Assembly: GCA_030949325.1 (NCBI GenBank)
Contig: JAUZSQ010000086.1
Span: 1 to 57,269, forward strand
Reading direction: 5' to 3'
Length of the DNA: 57,269 nucleotides
Source: Sulfurovum sp.
GTDB taxonomy: Bacteria; Campylobacterota; Campylobacteria; Campylobacterales; Sulfurovaceae
Part shown: one piece after another, positions 56,331 to 57,269 of the stretch
Position numbering within the stretch: the stretch's first letter is position 1
Layout: each line of letters starts with the position of its first letter
The notes under the pieces: generated by a model
The model's database searches: none
The model's input: only the letters and a program-made list of their open reading frames with translations
Told to the model about the DNA's origin: nothing
Made by a program: the position numbers and the translations under genes

Positions 56331-57269
56331 AAAAGATAGATGGTTTGTTCCTACCAATACTGAAAATTTAAAAATGATAATTGCCCAAGGTTTAATATGT
56401 AGTCCAAATGGATTCAAAAAGTATTATAGTGATGTTTTGGAGTTGGTTGATGGCTATATTCCAATTTTTAAAAATGAAGTTGGGAAAGATATTTTAACTT
56501 ATGTTGTGAGTGAAGAGAAAGATTTAGTTCCTATACTTATTGAAATTGATTTAAGAAAAATAACAGGTATAGTCAAAAAAGTTGAAGAGAATAAATTGTT
56601 AGATATTGAGTTACCTGATATAGAAAATATAGATATATTATTTGTTAAGGCACCATTGCCTTTGTCTATTATTTCTAGCATGATTTTTAAATCCAATGAA
56701 GATAAAAAAGTTTTTTATGAGGATTCAAAACTTTATAGTAATGTAGTGTTGGCTGATTTAAAGCTTTCTTCAACTCTAGTAGAACAAAAGATTTTTAAAT
56801 TAAATACTCTTTCAAAAAATTTAATTAATAACTTTCAAAAGATAGAAATAGAAGATATTGATGAGGTAGATTATAATAAAATTTATGCGTATGGAGGATT
56901 ACTTTTAATTCTATTTTATTTTGCTAAAAATGGAAAAATAAGTAATAATACTTATCACTTATTTTGTAAGCTAGAGGAGGAGATAGTAAAGCAAGATATA
57001 GACATCTACGATTATTTTAAAACCTTTACTCTAAATAATATGAGTTTAAAGAAAAAGATGGATGATGGGCTAATTAATATTGCTATACATTCTAAAGATT
57101 TTAAAGAAGATGTATTATATTTTTTACTCTCAGATATATGGGATGAAAAAAGTAAAAAAAGAACAGAAGAACTAGCAAATAAATTAAAAATATTTGAATC
57201 TAATAAGGATAAAACTGTATCTGAACAGTTTAATGAAGCGAAAACACCTTTAGAAAAAATATTATTGAT
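56323..57269 (+). CDS. Unrecognised defence-operon protein (runs off the window end)
   Basis: ATG at 56323 overlaps the helicase stop by 8 bases; the frame is open to the last base, at least 315 residues. The N terminus is WFVPTNTENLKMIIAQGLI, with a following KKYYSDVLELVDGYIPIF. That start, a W/H-x-T-N..NLxxIIxxGL pattern, loosely recalls ADP-ribosyltransferase-fold proteins, but I cannot confirm it. The rest is mixed helix and strand with no motif that I recognise. Tight overlap with drmA, drmB and the SF1 helicase indicates a shared operon. It is AT-rich. The C terminus is outside the window. Confidence 0.6.
   Translation, partial: MVKKDRWFVPTNTENLKMIIAQGLICSPNGFKKYYSDVLELVDGYIPIFKNEVGKDILTYVVSEEKDLVPILIEIDLRKITGIVKKVEENKLLDIELPDIENIDILFVKAPLPLSIISSMIFKSNEDKKVFYEDSKLYSNVVLADLKLSSTLVEQKIFKLNTLSKNLINNFQKIEIEDIDEVDYNKIYAYGGLLLILFYFAKNGKISNNTYHLFCKLEEEIVKQDIDIYDYFKTFTLNNMSLKKKMDDGLINIAIHSKDFKEDVLYFLLSDIWDEKSKKRTEELANKLKIFESNKDKTVSEQFNEAKTPLEKILL

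Overview
The window looks like the chromosome of an autotrophic member of the Campylobacterota, most like Sulfurovum or Sulfurimonas. Evidence: both subunits of ATP-citrate lyase (reductive TCA cycle), the futalosine menaquinone enzyme MqnE, a prenyl synthase-hemA-proS-hemC cluster with a UbiD-type decarboxylase beyond it, AT-rich DNA, and promoters made mainly of a T-rich stretch plus an extended -10 box. The genus is inferred, not proven.

Layout. 1-1.4 kb: a PD-(D/E)XK-like protein and a leucine-rich-repeat protein. 1.4-6.3 kb: a nitrogen module, with two degenerate NtrC-like and NtrB-like proteins followed by two consecutive amtB-glnK pairs; their likely modifying enzyme GlnD lies at 36-38.5 kb. 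6.3-13.6 kb: a tightly packed operon (ABC-F ATPase, prenyl synthase, hemA, an unusually short proS, fxsA, a CxxC thiol protein, hemC). 13.6-19.8 kb, minus strand: a lipoprotein, an AraC regulator and two tandem AsmA-like proteins. 19.9-24.7 kb: ubiD, then an accessory patch with antitoxin remnants, a small toxin-antitoxin pair, a peroxiredoxin, a DUF1566 remnant, REP-like hairpins and a candidate Ibs/Sib-like type I toxin locus. 24.7-38.5 kb, mostly minus strand: yggS, rseP, a porin, the run pyrD-M16 protease-dapA-fabL-pgsA, an outer-membrane protein, glmS and glnD. 38.5-40.6 kb: mqnE, a phosphoribosyltransferase and trpG/pabA. 40.6-44.1 kb: a restriction-modification system with nuclease and methylase fused, plus a specificity subunit. 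44.1-49.5 kb: a membrane glycosyltransferase-like protein, aclB, aclA and a DUF808 protein. 49.9 kb to the end: a DISARM-like defence operon (DrmA helicase, DrmB DUF1998 protein, an SF1 helicase, and an unrecognised gene running off the end).

A caution covers the whole window. At least twenty single-base indels, most of them in homopolymers, break otherwise well-conserved genes, including genes expected to be essential (dapA, rseP, both acl genes). Several come in compensating pairs within one gene. This pattern fits uncorrected long-read sequencing error far better than gene decay. I therefore give broken genes their full reconstructed span and name the break point. No tRNA, rRNA, CRISPR array or complete insertion sequence was seen.
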